NCBI GenBank assembly: GCA_932294295.1
Contig: OW028580.1
Coordinates: 29,762,396-29,826,395 of the forward strand
Direction of reading: 5' to 3'
DNA length: 64,000 nucleotides
From: Alitta virens
Lineage: Eukaryota > Annelida > Polychaeta > Phyllodocida > Nereididae
The notes under the pieces are model-generated. The model made no database searches. It was not told where the DNA came from and saw only the letters and a program-made list of their open reading frames with translations. A program made the translations under genes and the position numbers. Below, piece by piece: positions 27,201 through 42,200 of the stretch (position 1 is its first letter; every line of letters starts with the position of its first letter).

Positions 27201-30200
27201 CAATAACAATTGAGGCATTATGGTGACCGGGCAACCCAGTAGTTGCTGGTCCCACGATATAGCTGGTTTAATGTTATATTCATATATTATGTACTTTTTA
27301 ATATGCCTACTGCTCCGTAGTACATGCCATTGTAGTTGACAACAGCTTCACTAATCTTTAGCTAGTCCATAACTAGTCTTTAGGGTTATTATTCTTGTTT
27401 GAACTCCGTCCCTGATTGTTTTTCACTTAGTGGCAGCTGCTTAGTTAATTTTTTACAAAAAAATCAATACATGTTTTGTATTCATACAGGGCCCCTCAGC
27501 CATTGTTGAGGGCCAATACTGTACCGATATTACACAATTATGTAATAAAATATCACACCGAGTTCAGACCAAAAAACAATGTTTTTTAAAACTATTTACT
27601 GGGGGTCTTGAGACACATATATATCATAATCATTTGACAGTAAATTTTCAGAATAATACTGACCTGTCTGACACACGCAAAGTTTTCCAAGGAGCAGGAA
27701 TAACAGGATGAGGAGTAGATGATGACAACCAATTCCTTCGAACTAATATCAACACCATTGTTGCTGATCTGAACAATGAAATTCTCTCCCGGGTTCCTCA
27801 CAGAGCAGACAACCGATGCAGCGCTCACAAAAACCCCTGGCAAAGTAAATGTGGTTTCGGTTTTGGTATATCCTGCACGACCCACCTGGAAATATTCATA
27901 GCAAGAAATCCATCACCATGAGCTTATATGTACAACCTCCTCTACCCAACAATGACTTATGACATTATCTACAATCTAGAAATGCTGGTCTTAAAAAATC
28001 CACATTAAATTCTAAAGCTAATTGTTAAAATTGTGGCAATATCAATACGGCGCAGAACCAAAATACATGGAAATATTTATTTCACGCGTGGTTTATATAA
28101 TCAACACAGCAGCAGAAGTTCCCAATATACAGCTATCCTGATGGGGCCAGCTAAGGCTCGACTTCCCAGCATTTATCTTCAAATTCAAAACTAAGATATC
28201 GGTGGATTAATAATTTCTGTATATTTGCATCAATGTATGAAGGGAACATACCTCAATAACAGTGTAATGGCAGGTCAAGAAATCAGAATCTACAAAATTT
28301 GTTCCAAGTATGTTTATGTCAGAGCAATCCAAATCTGTCAAGTCACATAAAATGCCATCCAGGGAATCATCAAGACTTGGTGGGAGGCCCTCTTTTATGC
28401 TGCAGTCAAACCCTGTGAACTCCTGGACACATACACAGACACCTGCAAATAAAGTACAACCAAATTTGCCTTCAAATGTAACTTATTACGTGTTGAGTCT
28501 GTTATCCTACCTGGATGAGATCAACTGAATTCGCACGATTATACCTTAGTAGGTCTGCTCAAGCATAAACCAAGTGGCAACAGTCAGCACATCAGGCTAA
28601 GCTAGCCCTCTACAATCGCACAGAGTTACAGAGGATCTGATCAGCTCCTCCCTGATGCAGGCATTGAACCCTGGACCTTTTGATCCCAAGGCAAACACCT
28701 TACTTGGCTTTGCGAATGTAATAAGTTTATAGACTAGTCATTGGGCTTTCAGTAAATTCTGCTGTATGTACAATTACGAACAAATCCAGAGCCTTGTTCA
28801 CTGGGGAGTATTCAGTCTTGAGCACGGGTGAATCAAAGGCAATTAAGAGCTCACACCAGTGCCATCACAGTAGTCTAACCAAGGTTCCATTCAAACATTG
28901 CAAACACATTGCCTATCATACATATCTCAATGCATGATTCACCTAATAACAGCACAATTGGTTCATCATGAAATAATTTCAGTTGCATATGCAATAAAAG
29001 ACAGTAAGTTAACGTCAAACGATGAATTACCCTGAACACATCCACCATTTCCAGAGCAATCATTAGGACAAAGTTCATCCAGCACATCAGTGGGTGGGCT
29101 GCCGTCCTCATTCCGAAGTGTCACATCATTTTGCAGCTGAGTTGTACACTGGTGGTTCACGGCCTCTATAGTAACCTTAGCCCATAGGTCATCACCCGAG
29201 AGCTGAAACATTAATTCAACGTTAATCGTTATTTATCCGTCTCAGTCTGAGAAAAGTTATGCACAATGAATACTCAGATAGGACGAGGCAAAACTCACAA
29301 TTATATCAGTAATACAATCCTCTATGTCTTGGTCTTTGCGAGCAACTACAAATGAAAGGTCCTTGCATGCTGTAAATGTTGCAGAAGTATTCAGCGCTTC
29401 TTCGCAGACTGATCTTATTCTGTCAAGTTCAGCAGCTGAGGGTTCAGTGGGCTCCTGAGAGGTGAATAAAACAATAGACATGGGTCATTGTGGTTATTAA
29501 CAGAATCAAATATGAGCAATAAATACTTGTTCTGTTTTTGTTACAGACAATTGTATATATCGTTAAATGCTTTTATCAGCACAAGCAAAATATCTCCACC
29601 TTTATTGTTGGATAATTCTAACCACGAAACAATAAACGACCAGAAGGATCTACCTGCGGCCTGAAGCTTGGATCATGCTCAAAGACAGCGCTTCCATTTT
29701 CAGGAATTCTATCACATTCTTCAGGGATAACAGCACCTTTCACCAAGTCCCTTGTTATGTCTGTTCCTGTTATTGGAGCAGTCAATTAATGCATTGATAT
29801 TTGCACTGGTGGTAGCAAAAATTGCAAATCAGACCGATAACATTGAAATTGTATTGTACATTTCAATACTATGAAAAAGTTGCAATATATTCAATTCATG
29901 TATCTTTACCCCCTTGGAATTCACAGACAGGCACATCATAATTGACTCCACAAAGGCTGGTAAATACATTTCCATCTTGCACACACTGGCAGTGCACTCC
30001 AGTAAATCTCTGCTCTTCTTGATATGAATTTGTACAGATTCCTCCATAAATTGTGTCTTCAGCATTAACTCTGGAATGAAATTTAGCATATTATGGTTCA
30101 CCATATATATGATGTTACAAGGGATTTTATAAAATTTTGAGTTTTTATTTTCTCTTGATGCTTTGCTGCTTTTGCACTTAAGATTTTAAAGAATACAAAC

Positions 30201-33200
30201 CATGGTACCATCCCTAAATCTTAATATTTTCATACATCTTATAGCTTGAAATCAGTATAAAATTCCCTGTGGATGTTGCAGCACCATTATGCAATCTAGC
30301 CACATGATAAATGACAATTCTTAGATGTCATATTAACACACAAATGGTTATTCATATAAGTCAAAAAGTTCCCAGAGAGTATGACTGACTGACTGACTGG
30401 TCGAGTAGTAAACCAACCTCCAGGACTCAATAAAATTGAAAGGTTTGTTTCCTTCTGTAGATATTTCACCATCCCTGGTTGTAAGCTCATTACTGGAGTC
30501 ACCATCATACGTCCCACAAAGTCCTATCAAAAATTGGAAGATGAAAAAAATTAAGAAATCAATGACCAACAGCCAGATAAGGATAATGACTATATCTAAT
30601 TTAAATACAAGCAATCACTTTGTAAATAACTTATGCGTAACCTTGTGTGTTGTTGTAATCTGCCGATCCAGGGTTATACCACAGATTTAGATAGTTGCCA
30701 TAGCTGTTAACAATGGTAACATAGCCCCCTGTTGGTAAGCGCACCTGTAAAATTAGAAGAAAATACTTAAGGGTTATTCCATTTAAAAAAAGGGGGGGGG
30801 GGGGACCAGAACATTTTTTAGACCTCCTTCCAACCCCCCTCGATATCATTGTTTGACAGATCCCCACCCCTGCTTTTTTCCTACATTAACATATTAAGAA
30901 AATACTGGTCAACCACCCCTCTTCTCTTTTCGAGAAAACCACCAAATTTCTGGTTCACCCCCCCCCCCCCTTTTTAAATGAAACAGCCCTAAGCACACAA
31001 TGCTCAGCACTTCATATTAACCCGGAACTCGCATCAAAATGCCATAGAATACAATGCAGCAAAGTGTAAGAAAGTACACATACGTGCAGATATATTTGTT
31101 GCAGATGTCCTCGCACTAACCTCATACTTGTTTCCAGAGTCATATCGAACAACTTTAGTTCCAGGCGTCAACACTCTGTTCACGTATGCTTTCACATTAA
31201 TAGTTCCCGTGACAACAGCATCTCGCTGGGCTCCACATCGGTCAAAAACAAAGACGTCATCACCGGACTGAACAGCAACCGCACAAGTGCATGTAGCATC
31301 TCCATTCACAAAGTTACCACATGCCCGGAAAAAGGTGTGTACCTTAGGAATGAATACATCCAATTCCATCAATTAATAGTGCTGCATCATCCAATCAAGA
31401 AATTAATGACTATCACATAGCAGAAATGTAGTAGACCGAGGACTTACGGCATAAGACAATGTCATGTGTTTGTAAAATACAAACTCTCCCTCAACGAAGC
31501 AGTCATATCGCCTTTGAGGATAAAGAAAATTTGAAGTATATAACATGTACAGTACATTGCAAGAAGAGATTCATATCATATTAGAATTCTGTGCAGACGG
31601 AGAATTGATTAAACTAACCTGTTGTCCAAGGTCATCATGTGTGGGTCATTGCGAGCCTGGCATATTGCTTCCTTGTCTTGATTTATAACCTCAACCTGAA
31701 AAGGCAACAACAAAATTTGTAAATGCAGTTTGTTTAAATCATCTCTCAATATCAGATCTATAATCATTACAAAAACCTGCAAAGATGCGAGTTCCACCGA
31801 CTCCAGAAGAGTCCCTTTCACAAAATGTTTCTGGAGTACCACAAGGGTGCGCTGTTCATCCTTGTCATAAAGGCCATCCAGCAGAGCCTTGACAGATATG
31901 AACATGGGACTGCGCCAAGACTCCACTGTAATTTGCGAACCACAAAAGATGTCCTCAGGTAAATCTGCCAGCTGAAATTAAAACTCTTGTCAATGACTCT
32001 TGAAAATCAATGTCAATGACAATGTCAATGACACTTGAAAATCATCTGAACAGCGGTATTCTTGAATATGTTCCAGGACTAACCTCTGCTTCAGAAGCAT
32101 TGATGACCTGAACAACCACTTGGGGAATGACGGTCACTTTGTCAATGCATTTGTAGTCCTGGCTCTGAACCTGGGACAAGTAACAGCAAGGCCATGAGTA
32201 AAGTTTAATGTGATTGGCAGTCTGCCCATGCACACCAGATTTTTGACACTTTTCATAGCTCACAGGCTTAGTAGGATTCCTCAGAAGTTATGACAGAGCA
32301 AATGTCAAATACACAATATTTAAATCTACTACCTGGAAAATTTCTATCTTGACTTCACAGTCTTCGGCTTGGCACAGCAGCTGAGGTGGTAAGGATGACA
32401 CAATTTCCACATCAACCGCGGGTCCACCTTCGTATAAAGTTAGCGGTCCTTTTGTGAGGACTTCAACTTGTGGCAGAAAAACGTTGCTGGCAAGTGGACA
32501 GCTGATGAGACTGTCACAATTGTCCCTGTAGCATGCCCGTACTTTGCAATACACCTGCATCAGCAGTGAACAAATGTCAACAGTATAGAAGAAAATCACA
32601 ATGAAAACCTTTATAAACAACAGAATCCTGGAAATACTAGCATTTCTGCTCAATTTAATATCTAAAAACAGGCAAATTTTTCAAATTAATAAGATGGCAT
32701 GCATGAAATGAATAAGGCAACAAACAACAATATAGTAGTAAATTACCAACTCTACTGCCTTTACAGAGAATGAAGAGACATACTCACCCCTAGCATGATG
32801 GCATCAGCCAGATCTTTTAATGGCACAGATGAATTTGCTCTCTCTGATCCGAATGTGTCATTTGAAAGAAAAGTCTCTCCAACATACCATTCCACCATAT
32901 AGTCAACAGAGTCGTCATCGATGAGCTCCACAACACAGGACAGAAGAGCCTTCCCAGCTGTTGTATCATCACCTTGCAGATCAAGAGTCACCTCAGGCAA
33001 GGCATTAAGGACAGGAAAATCTGGAACAAATAGATTTCCAGTTTAGAATATTTGTATGATTTCAATATCTAAAAAATATGCAGCACATTCAGACAATTTT
33101 TAAAATCCCATAAATAGCTAGCCTGGCAGCATTCCTGTCATTTTTCATATTTTGCAACAGGTTCAATAAATATTATCTGGACAGAATACACGCATCAGTG

Positions 33201-36200
33201 CCCACTATGACCATTTCACATCATTAAAAATTTGTAATTAGGTTTTATCGGCGATGACTAAGGCATTCAGTGATAACATTAAACATTTGTAAGAAGCAGA
33301 AGTTGATATTGCCAATTCACTGCATGACAATGGTGATTATGGAAAAAACACAGCATGTAATGATTAGTAGTAGTGTGTGCACTCATTATTTTTCAGTATA
33401 AAATAGATTCAAGTGAGTAAGAAGACTGTAAAACCGCGTGCATATATAATCCCACGAAAAATACAAGCACTGCTGCATGGACCTCATTCTGCGAACTCGT
33501 ACGCAAATGAGGGCCACGCTCGCTTGGCTAATCAATAGCCATACAAGGCATACATGCATGCCAGATTGATACTTACTGAGAGGGCACACTGTTCTATTTA
33601 TAATTTCTTCATTGCTCATTATTCTATTGTAAATATGGAGACAGCCAAGGCCACCAGTAAAAGAAGGGTCATCTGCAGAAGCACCTAACCTCAGGGGCAA
33701 GTTGGTCGCCAGCACCATCTGACCTACTAATTTGGAGGCGACGAGTTCTCCATTGAAGTACAAGGTTGCATTACCTGCAAAAATATAATACAGATGTCCA
33801 TATGCTGATTAATATTATGATGCATAGGTTCACTTTAGAAAAAGCATAGTTTGTCATTTGGTACAGCTCACCAGTTTCATAATCATAGGTCCCCGCTACG
33901 TGTGTCCAGCTTTTAAGAGGGAGGTTCTCCCCTATCAACAGCATGTCAAGACGTGTCACTAAGTCTCTTCGGACCAGACGGAAAAACAGCATGTTCTCCG
34001 TCACCTTTAAAGGAATTGAGACAATGTTTCAGCAAAAAGTCCTTGTACCATGCATGATAAAGAACAATTATTACATGGAGGTCAAATAGTGACACAAACG
34101 AAAATTACTCACTTGTTTAAAGTGGACCCCATGCCGAGTGTTCCCATAAGAGAATATCATGCCATTCGCGTCACTTTCAACCCACAACCAGAACATCACA
34201 GTCAATGAGAACTTCGCATCCAGGATACTGTTGTTCGGGATGTCAATGTAGTTTTGCGCTGTGCCACCGAAGTAAGCAACCTGCACAAAACAAAAGTATC
34301 ACCCAGCAAATTCAAATAACTGAGAAACATTTGTTAAATCGAGCCAGTTATGAATCAACATTAAAAGAAACAAAATATTGTCTCAGGTATCTGACCTTAT
34401 AAAGCGTCTTTGGGGCATCCATTGTGAATTCAATGTTACTCAGCTTCACGGCATCATTCCCATTGCCTGCCAGATCTTCTCCCTTCTTGCATTCATCCAC
34501 AGTGAAAAGGCCCAGATATTCATCTGAAGAATAAAATATTTGTTAAGATATTCTGTTGTAATAACTGAGTCCATACAACTCTAAATATTGGATCAAACCA
34601 ATAAAGCATGGGAAGTAAAGATAATCCATCCCACTAGTCTGTTCAACTCACAAGGACTGAGAGTCCATTCCGTAGTGCTCATAGATGTGATACACCTCTC
34701 CTGGTCATTAAAAGGACTGACATCACCGTTTCCATAGCAACCTCCATCAATGATGCATGTGTCAGACTGAAGAAAAACATTAAATTGGTCATACAGAAGG
34801 CTTTATTTTTATGAAATGCTTAATGTAAAATCCTTGTTACACTCCGTTCACGCTCATACCTTCGCAGTGCATGTCTCAAGGGCAACATCACAATCATAAC
34901 AATCGCTGTTGTAAGCTAGGAAGAGAATGTACACAGACGCAACCTGGCCATCCTGCATCACTGCAACCTTGTAGCTGATGTCAGTGGTAGAAATATTGCA
35001 TAACACTTTATTTACATCAACGAAAATGGCATCAATTATTGTCTCTGGTCCCGTCTCGGTCACTCCACTTTCATTCACCTGCAACATAATCTTATTCTCC
35101 ACACTTCTGTATTGACCTTTGAAATATTTGATGCGCAAAAATATATATAATGTTTTAACATACAGTAATAGGCGTTATATGGCACACTAGTTGCTGGTTG
35201 ACAAATCCCTCTCCAGTTATGCTAATGATGTCACATGTTTGTGTTAGAGTATCACACGTGTCAGCCGCCGCAGTGACCGGCGTCCAGTCAGTGTCAATGG
35301 AACAGTCGAAGCCTATCCAGCCAGAATTGCAGTTGCATGCACCTGTGGGCGAGCAGAAAACGACAGTTAACATGCCAAATGAATAATGTTGCAGATGTTT
35401 TCAAACATTGATGTTATTCTTAACACATTGTCAAGTACCGAGCTCGATAATAAAAAAGTTTCCTTTGAACACCCACCACTGACACAAATGCCATTTCCAG
35501 TGCAGTCTGAAGGACACAGTACATCTAAGACTCCAGTGTCAGGTGACCCATCGACCCACGTATTTGGGTCCTTGTTCATGATGTTCAGACAGTCTTGACC
35601 AAGCACGTCAATACCACCAAAGACAAATCCAAATTCTCCAGTCAGCTGAATAAAATAATTATCTTAACTTGATTATTTTTTTTAAACTATTCTAATGGGA
35701 TCACCTACCTATCAGCGCAGTGTTAGGATCCAGATTTTTAATGTCTTTAACCAAGCACAATAACGAAAAACAGCTGAACTCCAGTTACAATGTCACTTGA
35801 TCAATTTAATGAAAACTAGCTCGAACCCAACAGTACTGCACCTTGAAGTCAGTGGCACAATCAGCGATTATCTTTTCGATCTGTGAGTAGTCAAGGAATC
35901 TGTCACACTGCTTGAACACTTCAGAACCCCGTACCAGCCCACCACAAGTATACAAGGCGTTGTCTTCAGTGAAACCTTCTGGCCAACCAATATTTCCCTG
36001 TGAACGAGATGATCAACATTTCTTCATTTAACACAAAATGAAAGAAAATCAAAGCAGTGTATAACTTCTAAGCATAAGGTGTTTTGTCATGACTGATTTT
36101 TGGCCAGATTCAGCAGTTAGCATATCAGCCATATTGTAGTAAATTTATAGCGAGTTTTTGGTGCTTGTTGATATCCGTCTTGAACGTTCTACTGTCAGAT

Positions 36201-39200
36201 TCCGAGTGAGCGAAGACCGGTCTGTGTAAAGAGCTATCAGCGCCGAATCGCACCGAAGCGCCCTCTTGTGTATATTTACCACAATCTTCCCTTTTTTTGT
36301 TCTTTGGCAGTCTGCTGTGTGTTACCCAATAAAACTGTCTGATGGTAACAATATTGACTGAAAATAGGGAAGTGTCACACAATAATGATGGCGATGATCC
36401 TTCTTGGATATCCTCTTCCTTAATGATGACTTTCAAAATTATACCTGGTTGGGGAAGTGATGATTTTTCTTTGTAAACTGTAGATTATGTTGGCTTAACA
36501 GGCACTAGGTTAGATGGGCTTTCATTTCACATTGATATACACCCAAACAATTGTCCATTATTCAAAACGGTCCCAGAAATGTGAGAAGGTCCAGCCAACA
36601 TCGGTTGATCACCAGTTGCACAGGGCTGTAGATAACCCGAGGCTGACAGACACTTCTTATAACTGGTGCTACAAATGTAGCCGAGTTTAATCACACATGT
36701 ATCTTTATTCATAAGTTCTTGAAACTTTCACTCAGTTTCCTGAGTAACAGAGCCACCGTGACGCAATGGCTACACAAGCTACAGTATTTGCATCCTCTCG
36801 CTCTTCAGCGAGCACATGCCTTTATTAGCGAACAGGCCTAAATGAGATGTTGAAGAATTGCCTGCAGGATCAATGAAGTCACTGATGACAGCTTGCGCAG
36901 GGAGGGCGATGATGATTGACATGCCTGTCTCAGCGCCAATGCCAGATGAAATCAGAGAGCAGCAAGTGTCATGCCTTCGTCGGTCAGGACGTTGCGGGAC
37001 GGCAGAATGACCGTATATTGTCGCCCGCCAGCTTTTGGGTATGCCGAAATCATTTGACAATCCGTGTGAAGGTGTCGCGGCTGGTTAGAATTGTGGGCCA
37101 GTAGCGATGTTCTCAGTGGTGATCTGTGCTGAGTGGACACACTTGCTGGTTGTAGTTCAAGTTGCCATGGACCCAAGTGCCCAGTCTGTTCAGACTTCTC
37201 TGGGCGTACAGGATGATCTGTCAAATACTGTGGTATTTGAATTAGGACTGATTGTATTGCCAGGTCTCTGCATCCACGTTGCTCTCTACTGGTCTGATCA
37301 GTGGCACCCAAGTGGATGAAAACTTTGTCTGCCAAAATAGTGGTGACACCAGCATTCCCTTTACAGAACGCAATGTTGGTGTATGGCCCCAGGTGTCTTG
37401 ACGGACAATGCACCGATGCTGGATGATGCATTGCAGCGTTCCACAAATACATCGCAAGACGATTGTCTGTGGCCATGCAGATTTCGTCGCACTGGTCATC
37501 TGGTGGTCGCCATGCTGTGGTAATTCCGAACTGATGGCACTTTGGGACAATCAAGATTGGGTCCTCTGGTGGTCGCCATGCCCCGGTAATTCCGAACTGA
37601 TGACACTTCGGGACAATCAAGATTGGATCCTCTCTGGTCTTCTTATGCTGCTTCACCCGATTATGATCTGAGTAGTCAAACAGTGCTCCAGGATCGAGAT
37701 GATCCTTGAGCCGAGTGTTTCCGCTCTCTGGTGGGTACAGACCGGCATCAAGAGCATAAGGCATGCGTGGGACATAACTCGGCATCCACGGAACCCAACT
37801 ATTGACACATTCCAGATGGGCATCCGGGGTCTCTATAATCACTTTGTCATACCAATGGATAACTCTGTCAGCATTTCCAGCAATCACAGAACACCGCTGT
37901 AGTTTCGTTAGCATCTCAGATAGGGTCCAGGGGACCAAACGGCTTTTCCTGTGCTTAAGGGGAGGATCAAAGCAGACATCACTGCAAACATCTTTGTGCT
38001 GGTGCCCGCATGGTATAGAAGGGCATGCGTCTGCGGTAGCCAGTTCTCCAAGGTGGGATGGGGTCCCGAAAGCCCAGCTGTTGGCCCACTCAGGGTTGGT
38101 GTCTTGGGGCTCATTGTAGGAATTCCTATAACCTGCAGTAGTCATTGCCATAGAGTGAGAAGGGGCACAAGGAACGCTGCTATTGGCCCACTCAGGGGTT
38201 GCACCTGGGGGCTTAATAATATCTTGAGCAGCAGAGTACCCTGACGAATCTGGCAAACGCGGTGTTACGTCCAAACAGAAATAGCCAAGGCCCTCATCTC
38301 CCTCCTGATATTTTGATGGCACCTGTTGTTCCCTCTGGGTGGGTACTTGATCTTCTCCAGCCACCTGAAGGGACTTACATATAGGTGTGACTTCCTCTTG
38401 ATCTATGTGGGAAGCATATCCACTGTCATCAGCAACATCTGTGGATCCGTGACCCTCTGATTTGGTGTGATGGCCATCATCAGTGGTCTCGGCTAGTTGG
38501 TTGCTCACCTCAACTCTGGGCACTTGTGACGGTCGTGGTGATACCAAGACATTGGTTGCAACAGCTGAGAGATGAACTGATTCCATGGAGGCTTCGGGCG
38601 AAATTGGTGTATTCGTCTCAGAGTTGTCGGCAGTATTCGTAACACTGCCAGATGGAGCATCTTGCATGTCTGGCATATCATTGAAATCAATTAGATTGAC
38701 ATCAGGGCTCCCTGATGATAGCTGGATTTCATTGGAGGCAGCCTGCCCTGGGCCTACATCGGAAATGGCACTTCCAGAGGTTTTACAACTGGCATCCGCT
38801 TCAGAGGCTCGGTCATGGATCTTCAAAAGTGCCTGAAGGTCCCCGGAAAGGTGTATGGCGGGGATCGGGGTCACTGCGGACAACCGTACTCGCTACATCA
38901 GTATCCCCATCATCCGCCTTCATTTGGTTACCAGAATTAGGCTGAAGTAGAAGTTCATCACCTATAGACTGAATTGGCACATCCAATATCCACATGTCAT
39001 TAACAAGGGAAGTACTGGAAGGATCTGCATAAGTTTTTCGCCTGTAAATTCCATCTGGTGGCATGGTCCTTGTCAAGTGAATAAGAAATTTGTCATAGGC
39101 CTGGCTGGTCTCTGCAGAGGTTGCATTGACAATGGGGTCCTTGGGGAATCCATGGGTATCTGCGCTTTGCAGAGGTTTGGCGATGTTCACTTCTGAGCTT

Positions 39201-42200
39201 GATAGGGAAAATTGGTGCATATCATCGTTGCAGGGGACATTGACAAATTCCATTCTGGCATCACCAACTTCGCATCCTCTGGTGGAATTTCGTGGTCCAG
39301 CCGCAGGCAGCTCTGGAATCTCAGCCAATTCCTGTGGTGCATTGAAGAAGTCCTTTATTTCGTCCATCCAGGAATTTTTCCCCAGTGCAGCTCCCATGTC
39401 TTTTGGATCATCTGCTCCAGTTTCAGACATATGTAGTGCCTCGGTCTTTGTGTACCCCTTAGTCTTTTCGACAGGCATGATGGATTCTGCTCGGAGAGGA
39501 TACATTGGTGGTGTGTAGGGAGGAGCTCTCACTTTGGCCTTCTCCCAGGAAACCAAAGGGGCATCCTGCAACCCTGATTCAGTCAGGTTCCTTAAGACTC
39601 CACTTGACACAACTTGTCCTGGTGACTTATAACAAAGCTGTAGCAGGTGCACTTGTCAAGACTTCGGTCGTTCCATCAGCACAAAATGCAGATAGAAGAG
39701 GCATACTGACTACATCTTCAGCAGTAGGGGTCGCTGGAGTAACATGAAGGCTACCTAACTCTGGCTGGATATCAAGGAGAGTTACGGATCGGACAGAATT
39801 GGAAGTGGTGCTGATAAGCTGCTACGATGAGGAAATCCTGGTACTATCATCAAAGCAACTGGCTTGTACAGATGTCTCAATAGTTGGAATACCACTCCTC
39901 AGTGTCCGAACATCGTGCCGAAGGATCTTCGGTTGGCCCTGGTCAGAAGGCATGGTACTGGGAAGCTGCGCATGTAATTTCATATTAGTAGGAGCCACAA
40001 TAGCTGTCATGAGTGCTGATGATGGTACCGCAGGCAGGCGGGTCACCGAACTTTTGGTACTGGCAGAAGTCACATACGATCGGAGTAAGGTAATCTTCTC
40101 CGCTGGCTTGGTACGTACATTGCTGACTTTAGTCCCCTTTGCAGGTACACCAGCATCCATGTTGGCCTTACCAAGCTTGATTGGTTGCGATCTTGCACTG
40201 ACTGGGTCATCCAGTTTGCTTTCGGCGGGAGGTCTTGGACCATTAGATGATATTGCAGAATGTCTGGCAGGAAGAGAAGTCTCAGCTTGGGCCAGCTTGG
40301 GTAGAGCAGCCTCAAGGTGGACTCTCACATGCCCCGCCCTTCCACTCTCAGTAGCCAATGAAGCGGTCTGCCTGAGTGACTAATGTCCAGACAGCCGATT
40401 CACATCACCATCCAAATTTCCACTACAACTGGACTCTTCTGGCAGGTCAATTGTCTTCTTCAGAGGTTTAGTGACATTCCCTGTCGGATGTCCAACTGGA
40501 GAAGTGTGTTGCGGCTTCCTCTCCTTCACAGATGTCACAGCTGGGGAACGTCCAGATGACCTACGAGAGGAATGGGCCGAACCTGGTGAACCACTCACAC
40601 TTTTCTTTGAAACAAGTTGTTCCATTTGTTTCATTTGGCTAGCTATCTGTTCTTGGATCGTCTTTACTGTGCTGGCGTTCACCGGTTCCGGCTGGTCTCG
40701 GTCATCATCGGGCCTCGGCACAATGGGACTTGTGCTGGGCACCGGTCTATGGGGTGACTTCAATTGGGGACTACTGGCTTGAAGGGCAGCAGTCTCCGGA
40801 TGTAGGTACTCCGACCATGCCTCCAGATGACGCTCTATCTTGCGGGTCTTTGTCACCTTCTCTGGTGTCACAGTTGAAGATGATGAGCGTCTGGAAGACC
40901 TACGAGAGGAACGGGCCGAACCTGGTGAACCACGCACCCTTTTTCTTGCAACAAGTTGTTCGGTACATTTGGCTCATTTGTTCTTGGCTGGCCTTCATTT
41001 GGTTAGCTATCCATTCTTCGCTGGCCATTTGTTCCTGGCTGACCTTCATTTGGCTAGCTATCCATTCTTCGCTGGCCATTTGTTCCTGGCTGGCCTTCAT
41101 TTGGCTAGCTATCCATTCTTCGCTGGCCATTTGTTCCTGGCTGGCCTTCATTTGTTCTTGGATCCTATCCAGTCGATTGTTCGTGCTGCTCTCCCAGTGC
41201 CGGACATACATTTCTGTGTCGTGGCACTTATTTAGGGCCTTCCGGGCCAAGGCACTACCACCTAGCCCGTTCAAGGTCACCAGGGAGTCTGAGGAATCTG
41301 ATGAGACCTCAGCCCCGTCACTCCTATGGTGGCCAGTCTCGGTACGTATATGGTGATGACTACTGCGGAGACTTCTGCGGTGACTACTGTTACTACTGTG
41401 CCGGCTGCGGTCATGATGACTACGCTTGTGTTCCTTCCTCGATGGATCGATCGACTCATTATGGTCACTAGACTTCACGGAACTTTGCTCCGGCCGCAAG
41501 GACTCTGGCAGGACATTTGTCTCACCAGGCCCACTGGGCACAGGATTGGATGGTTCCGACTTCTGCTCCACGGTTGTCATAGACTCTGTTGTCTGGAAGA
41601 CAGTACGGCTCGCCTCAGTCGTCGGTGTTGGCTCATCCATCCTCTAAGCTTCAGAATCGTCCCGAGCTGTCAACTGCAGATCATTTGTTGTTGTTGTTGA
41701 CACAACTGCAGCAGTGATATCCTGCGGACTGGTGTCGGATAAAGCTGACGGATTTGACTCAGGCTCCGATGTCACATGGGCCGCCGTGACACCTAGGGTG
41801 ACCTTCCCGTCCATCAACAAATTACCCCAATGATCCTGGCTGATATTCGTGACTTCGACCAATCTCTCCATGGTCAGTGGATCTTCTTCACGGGCATCGA
41901 TGATACGTTTGGCCCGAGCTATGCCAATCTGTGGTAGAAGTTGGAGTTGCTCTACCGTAGCAACATGAATATTTATGGCACTCATGATTGCGTTCACGCG
42001 GTTGGCCGGCGTTACGGGGGCTAGACCATACGACGTGACCCTAAATGAATACTATAACCTCGTATACCAAATGTCAAGAACGAGTGACTCCGGATACCAC
42101 TGCAAGCTCGGTTCAAAGCATGCAAGAACTAGCTCGGGTCAACCAAGTTCCTTGACAGAACAGACAAATTGAAACAAGACAATAAATGTGCCAAAGGGGC

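Noticed and set aside
39799..41356. Long plus-strand frames (194 and 208 codons) across the LTR element
   Set aside because: They mirror the minus-strand reading region, have low-complexity Trp/Leu/Cys repeats that are antisense to the coiled-coil repeats, and orientation is fixed by the primer site.
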